A DNA stretch of 6,644 nt from Oscillospiraceae bacterium (GTDB lineage: Bacteria; Bacillota; Clostridia; Oscillospirales; Oscillospiraceae), in NCBI GenBank assembly GCA_017458885.1, contig JAFSZQ010000068.1, positions 1-6,644 of the forward strand, read 5' to 3'. Positions within the stretch are counted from its first letter, which is position 1. Each line of letters starts with the position of its first letter. Below the pieces are notes generated by a model, which was given only the letters and a program-made list of their open reading frames with translations, was not told where the DNA came from and did no database searches. Shown here in pieces: positions 5,836-6,644 of this stretch. The position numbers and the translations under genes were made by a program.

Positions 5836-6644
5836 ATGCAAAACGAAACCCTGCGCAACGTCGCCATCATCGCGCACGTCGACCACGGCAAGACCACTCT
5901 CGTGGAAGAGATTCTCAAGCAGGGCGTCGTCTACCGTGAAAATCAGGAGGTCGTCGAGCGCGTCATGGACTCCGGCGACCTCGAGCGCGAGCGCGGCATC
6001 ACCATCCTCGCGAAGAACACCGCCATCCGCTACGGCGAGACGAAGATCAACATCGTCGATACCCCGGGCCACGCCGACTTCGGCGGCGAGGTGGAGCGCA
6101 TTTTGAAGATGGTCAACGGCGTCATCCTGCTCGTGGACGCCGCCGAGGGGCCGATGCCGCAGACGCGCTTCGTGCTCTCCCGCGCGCTGGAGCTGGGGCA
6201 CCGCGTGATCGTCGTCATCAACAAGATCGACCGCCCCGACCAGCGCATCCACGAGGTCGTGGACGAGGTGCTGGAGCTGCTGATGGACCTCGACGCGACG
6301 AGCGAGCAGCTCGACTCCCCGATGCTCTTCTGCTCGGGGCGCAACGGCACGGCGTCCTACTCCCCCGAGGTCGCGGGCACCGACCTGAAGCCGCTGTTCG
6401 ACACCATCCTCGAATACATCCCCGCGCCCGAGGCGGACGTGGACGCGCCGTTCCAGATGCTCGTCTCCGCCATCGATTACAACGAGTTTGTGGGCCGCAT
6501 GGCGATCGGCCGCATCGAGCGCGGCACGCTCAAGCAGAATCAGGAGATCGTCGTGTGCAACTACCACGACCCCGACGCCGCTCCGAAGAAGGCGAAGGCG
6601 GTGTCCCTCTACCAGTTTGAAGGCCTCGGCAAGACCGCGGTCAC
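5836..6644 (+). CDS. typA: Ribosome-associated GTPase TypA/BipA (3' end cut off by the window edge)
   Basis: Translational GTPase that binds the ribosome and assists 50S subunit assembly and translation under stress. The first 269 of about 610 residues are present and open to the edge. The G-domain motifs are all seen: G1 AHVDHGKTT (13-21), G2 RGIT (53-56), G3 DTPGHADF (75-82) and G4 NKID (129-132); the G5 region reads CSGRNG (166-171). [16 protein letters not shown] and the stretch [20 protein letters not shown] are characteristic of TypA rather than EF-G or LepA. Domain II begins near residue 200 ([20 protein letters not shown]). The ATG at 5836 is supported by GGAG 9 nt upstream and by the close distance of the G1 motif. 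The gene is transcribed from its own promoter and no defects are seen. Confidence 0.96.
   Translation, partial: MQNETLRNVAIIAHVDHGKTTLVEEILKQGVVYRENQEVVERVMDSGDLERERGITILAKNTAIRYGETKINIVDTPGHADFGGEVERILKMVNGVILLVDAAEGPMPQTRFVLSRALELGHRVIVVINKIDRPDQRIHEVVDEVLELLMDLDATSEQLDSPMLFCSGRNGTASYSPEVAGTDLKPLFDTILEYIPAPEADVDAPFQMLVSAIDYNEFVGRMAIGRIERGTLKQNQEIVVCNYHDPDAAPKKAKAVSLYQFEGLGKTAV

Noticed and set aside
4738..6567. A 609-residue open frame on the minus strand, opposite spoVAF and typA
   Set aside because: It spans two recognised genes and the typA promoter, and its composition is typical of an antisense shadow.

Overview
The window is very GC-rich but carries a gene set typical of an endospore-forming Firmicute. 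It has a greA-lysS pair, a GerA-type spore protein best matched to SpoVAF, consensus sigma-A promoters and Shine-Dalgarno (SD) sequences of the GGAGG type. A high-GC lineage of Clostridia is the most likely source; I cannot place it to genus. Nothing looks like a phage, an insertion sequence or a CRISPR array, and coding style is uniform throughout.

Layout. On the minus strand, greA (1422-1910) is followed after 13 nt by lysS (1408 to beyond the left edge), driven by a perfect TTGACA-N17-TATAAT promoter. Diverging from it, a monocistronic tRNA-Ser(CGA) gene (2059-2149) has an extended -10 promoter and a strong intrinsic terminator (2151-2184). Immediately after, a third consensus promoter starts a two-gene operon on the plus strand. 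Its first gene is a LysR-family regulator (2271-3152). Three bases later comes a 377-residue protein (3156-4289) that joins a six-helix Pr6Pr-like membrane domain to a C-terminal domain resembling C39/papain-type cysteine peptidases. A spoVAF homologue (4342-5745) follows, outside any recognisable spoVA or ger operon. typA/bipA (5836 to beyond the right edge) has its own promoter.

How the parts relate. lysS, greA, the tRNA gene and typA are translation and transcription housekeeping genes. The accessory interest lies between 2198 and 4342. The regulator is translationally coupled or nearly so to an unusual membrane fusion protein, and a TTTGT-N7-ACAAA dyad over its predicted start site looks like an autoregulatory LysR box. 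The 52-base gap before spoVAF holds a long hairpin whose right arm is the spoVAF SD, plus a sequence matching a forespore sigma-G promoter whose start would fall in the hairpin loop. Together they suggest that read-through from the vegetative operon is terminated or kept untranslated, while forespore transcripts have a free SD. No complete novel defence or metabolic system is visible; the fusion protein and the spoVAF leader are the items that merit follow-up.
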